In this document: positions 5,009 to 5,729 of the stretch, one piece after another
Position numbering within the stretch: the stretch's first letter is position 1
Layout: each line of letters starts with the position of its first letter
From: Actinomycetales bacterium
Lineage (GTDB): Bacteria; Actinomycetota; Actinomycetes; Mycobacteriales; Mycobacteriaceae
Assembly: GCA_012841845.1 (NCBI GenBank)
Contig: DUTZ01000169.1
Coordinates: forward strand, 1 to 5,729
Direction: 5' to 3'
Length of the DNA: 5,729 bases
Position numbers and translations under genes: made by a program
The notes under the pieces: generated by a model
Told to the model about the DNA's origin: nothing
Database searches by the model: none
The model's input: the letters and a program-made list of their open reading frames with translations, nothing else

Positions 5009-5060
5009 ACGAGCCGCCACCGACCGCGGGCCCGGAGGCCCGGAGCCGGCGGCGGCTCGT
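5009..5060 (+). terminator. Long stem-loop after tetR, probable terminator
   Basis: ACGAGCCGCCACCG (5009-5022) pairs with CGGCGGCGGCTCGT (5047-5060) with one mismatch. Inside it, GGGCC (5028-5032) and GGCCC (5037-5041) form a second perfect hairpin with a CGGA loop. The structure starts 27 bases after the tetR stop. It lacks a T-tract. Being nearly symmetrical, it could also act on transcripts from the opposing DUF3054 operon. Confidence 0.5.
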
Positions 5061-5110
5061 CTTGACCTCGGCGACAAGGGGGAGTCGTCGGGATCGGTTG
5101 AGCAGGATGA

Positions 5111-5157
5111 TTCCCAGTCCTCCCGCTCGGGAGAGGCCAGCACAGCCTCGGTGGGAA
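5111..5157. other. Potential three-way-junction RNA structure between convergent genes
   Basis: TTCCCA (5111-5116) is complementary to TGGGAA (5152-5157). It encloses two adjacent hairpins: TCCC-GCTC-GGGA (5121-5132) and GAGGC-N7-GCCTC (5133-5149). The nesting forms a compact three-way junction on either strand. The flanking 5061-5209 stretch has no supported gene and is less GC-rich than its neighbours. I recognise no known RNA family; it may be a 3' untranslated structure. Confidence 0.3.
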
Positions 5158-5187
5158 AGAGTAGTCCGCACCCCCGGGGCCGTCAAC

Positions 5188-5208
5188 GCGTTCCCGCGCG
5201 GGAGACGC
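5188..5208 (-). terminator. Palindrome directly after the DUF3054 gene, possible terminator
   Basis: TCCCGCGCGGGA (5192-5203) is a perfect 12-bp palindrome, extended by GCG (5188-5190) and CGC (5206-5208) across a small internal loop. On the minus strand it begins one base after the DUF3054 stop (TGA 5212-5210). There is no T-tract, so termination activity is uncertain. Confidence 0.35.
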
Positions 5209-5209
5209 C

Positions 5210-5587
5210 TCAGTTTGCGTGTGCGCGACGCTTTTTGACGGCGAGAGCGAGCAGTCTCCAACCGATGAGGAACAGCGCGGTCACCAGACCTGCCACGAGG
5301 ATGAAGCTCCAGTGGGGCACCCCGCCCTCGCTGAGACCGCGCACCGTCATGCCGCCGACCAGCGTCGTCAGCCACAGGATCACGCCCGTGGACACGGCGG
5401 TCGGCGCCCGCCGCATCGCGAGGACCGCCACCCACCCGACCAGCAACGCCAGGAGGAACGGCCACGCCGTCCCCCAGATCTGCGCCACTCCCAGCCCCTC
5501 CGAGTGGGCACCCCGGCCGAAGGCCGAGAAGACCACCACGAGCACGGCATCGATCAGGAACACCAGGAAGGGGGCCATCGGGCTCAT
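5210..5587 (-). CDS. DUF3054 family integral membrane protein
   Basis: The 125-residue product has four predicted transmembrane helices (about 6-23, 39-57, 64-83 and 93-114) and a basic C-terminus (K-K-R-R-A-H-A-N). The order of conserved elements fits DUF3054 as I remember it: Asp13 in the first helix, F-G-R-G-A-H after it, T-A-W-P-F at the start of helix 2 followed by G-W, L-W-L-T-T-L-V-G-G-M-T-V-R-G in helix 3, and I-G-W-R at the end of helix 4. The family has no established function. ATG 5587 is chosen over ATG 5578 because a GAGAGG Shine-Dalgarno precedes it and it overlaps the upstream stop as ATGA, a sign of translational coupling. The gene converges on tetR across a structured 228-bp gap. 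Confidence 0.88.
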   Translation of the reverse strand: MSPMAPFLVFLIDAVLVVVFSAFGRGAHSEGLGVAQIWGTAWPFLLALLVGWVAVLAMRRAPTAVSTGVILWLTTLVGGMTVRGLSEGGVPHWSFILVAGLVTALFLIGWRLLALAVKKRRAHAN

Positions 5588-5729
5588 CCGCCTCTCTCGT
5601 CGTCACTCATGTCCCGGCCGTACTCCGTGGCGCCCTCCGCGGGGCGGCGGAACCGGATCGGGCCGGACCAGTACGGCTGTGTCAGGGGCCAGGTCGGGGA
5701 CGCGGCCGGCCGCGCGGGGGTCGCCGAGG
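5584..5729 (-). CDS. C-terminal end of an unrecognised protein upstream of the DUF3054 gene
   Basis: On the minus strand, the frame entering at 5727 runs without stop to TGA 5586-5584, giving 47 residues that end Y-G-R-D-M-S-D-D-E-R-G-G. Of the three minus-strand frames, this one has by far the strongest G/C bias at third positions, and its stop overlaps the next ATG by the typical ATGA. A second frame is open nearly as far, but its G/C bias collapses after the first few codons. The visible part holds a Trp/Pro/Arg-rich segment (W-P-L-T-Q-P-Y-W-S-G-P-I-R-F-R-R-P) and a hydrophilic tail. I do not recognise it, and the N-terminus lies outside the window. Confidence 0.6.
   Translation of the reverse strand, partial: SATPARPAASPTWPLTQPYWSGPIRFRRPAEGATEYGRDMSDDERGG

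Noticed and set aside
3716..5143. Long minus-strand frame (475 residues) opposite crp and tetR
   Set aside because: Low-complexity Arg/Glu/Gly composition and no domain; it is a shadow of the Crp/Fnr and TetR genes.
5061..5209. tRNA, T-box or riboswitch in the tetR/DUF3054 gap
   Set aside because: The stretch GGGAAAGAGTAGTCCG recalled a T-box stem I, but there is no downstream gene in the right orientation, no T-box core and no tRNA cloverleaf arms.
4384..5238. 284-residue plus-strand frame starting at TTG 4384
   Set aside because: After its first few codons it is an out-of-frame reading of tetR (Arg/Pro/Gly-rich); only its start codon may be relevant, through a frame change.
4902..5606. 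234-residue minus-strand frame covering the convergent gap and DUF3054
   Set aside because: It overlaps DUF3054 in a different frame, has low-complexity composition and spans strong inverted repeats.
1..5729. CRISPR array, insertion sequence or phage genes
   Set aside because: No regularly spaced repeats with unique spacers, no transposase-like frame and no terminal inverted repeats flanking one were seen.

Overview
The window is very GC-rich. Its genes use G or C at almost every third codon position, and several putative promoters have only a recognisable -10 hexamer placed for leaderless or short-leader transcripts. The cytochrome oxidase subunit I is closely related in sequence pattern to those of mycobacteria and their relatives. 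I infer a Mycobacteriales/Corynebacteriales actinobacterium (Dietzia-, Gordonia- or Rhodococcus-like), but the genus cannot be fixed from this sequence alone.

Layout, left to right. (1) 1-270 (+): C-terminal end of an unrecognised, probably exported protein, whose stop codon lies in a 16-bp tandem repeat. (2) 500-1189 (+): a pentapeptide-repeat protein with a convincing leaderless promoter and an upstream pair of 9-bp direct repeats. (3) 1190-1465 (-): an unrecognised 91-residue protein that converges on the previous gene so tightly that the two stop codons abut (TGA|TCA). (4) 1466-1814: non-coding DNA with a palindrome at the probable start site of gene 3, phased TGTGA-like repeats, and a long inverted repeat that probably terminates ctaD. 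(5) 1815-3575 (-): ctaD, a complete aa3-type cytochrome c oxidase subunit I. (6) 3576-3682: a 107-bp divergent promoter region with an FNR/DNR-type palindrome almost exactly in its centre. (7) 3683-4372 (+): a Crp/Fnr-family regulator. (8) about 4384-4981 (+): a TetR-family regulator whose true reading frame has no ordinary start codon. (9) 4982-5209: a convergent non-coding region rich in inverted repeats. (10) 5210-5587 (-): a four-helix DUF3054 membrane protein, translationally coupled to (11) the end of another gene at 5584-5729 (-).

The centre of interest is the ctaD / Crp-Fnr / TetR block. The Crp/Fnr protein carries the E-x-x-S-R recognition-helix signature of FNR-type proteins. An almost perfect FNR box (TTGAC-N4-ATCAA) lies between it and ctaD, about 41-42 bp upstream of the predicted ctaD transcription start, which is the classical class II activation position. 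The regulator lacks the FNR iron-sulphur cysteine cluster, so it looks more like a DNR/NnrR-type sensor (ligand unknown). The simplest model is a self-contained module in which a local oxygen-, NO- or redox-responsive regulator controls a stand-alone oxidase subunit I gene and possibly itself. The TetR gene downstream may be co-transcribed, but it is either frameshifted, mis-sequenced or translated unconventionally.
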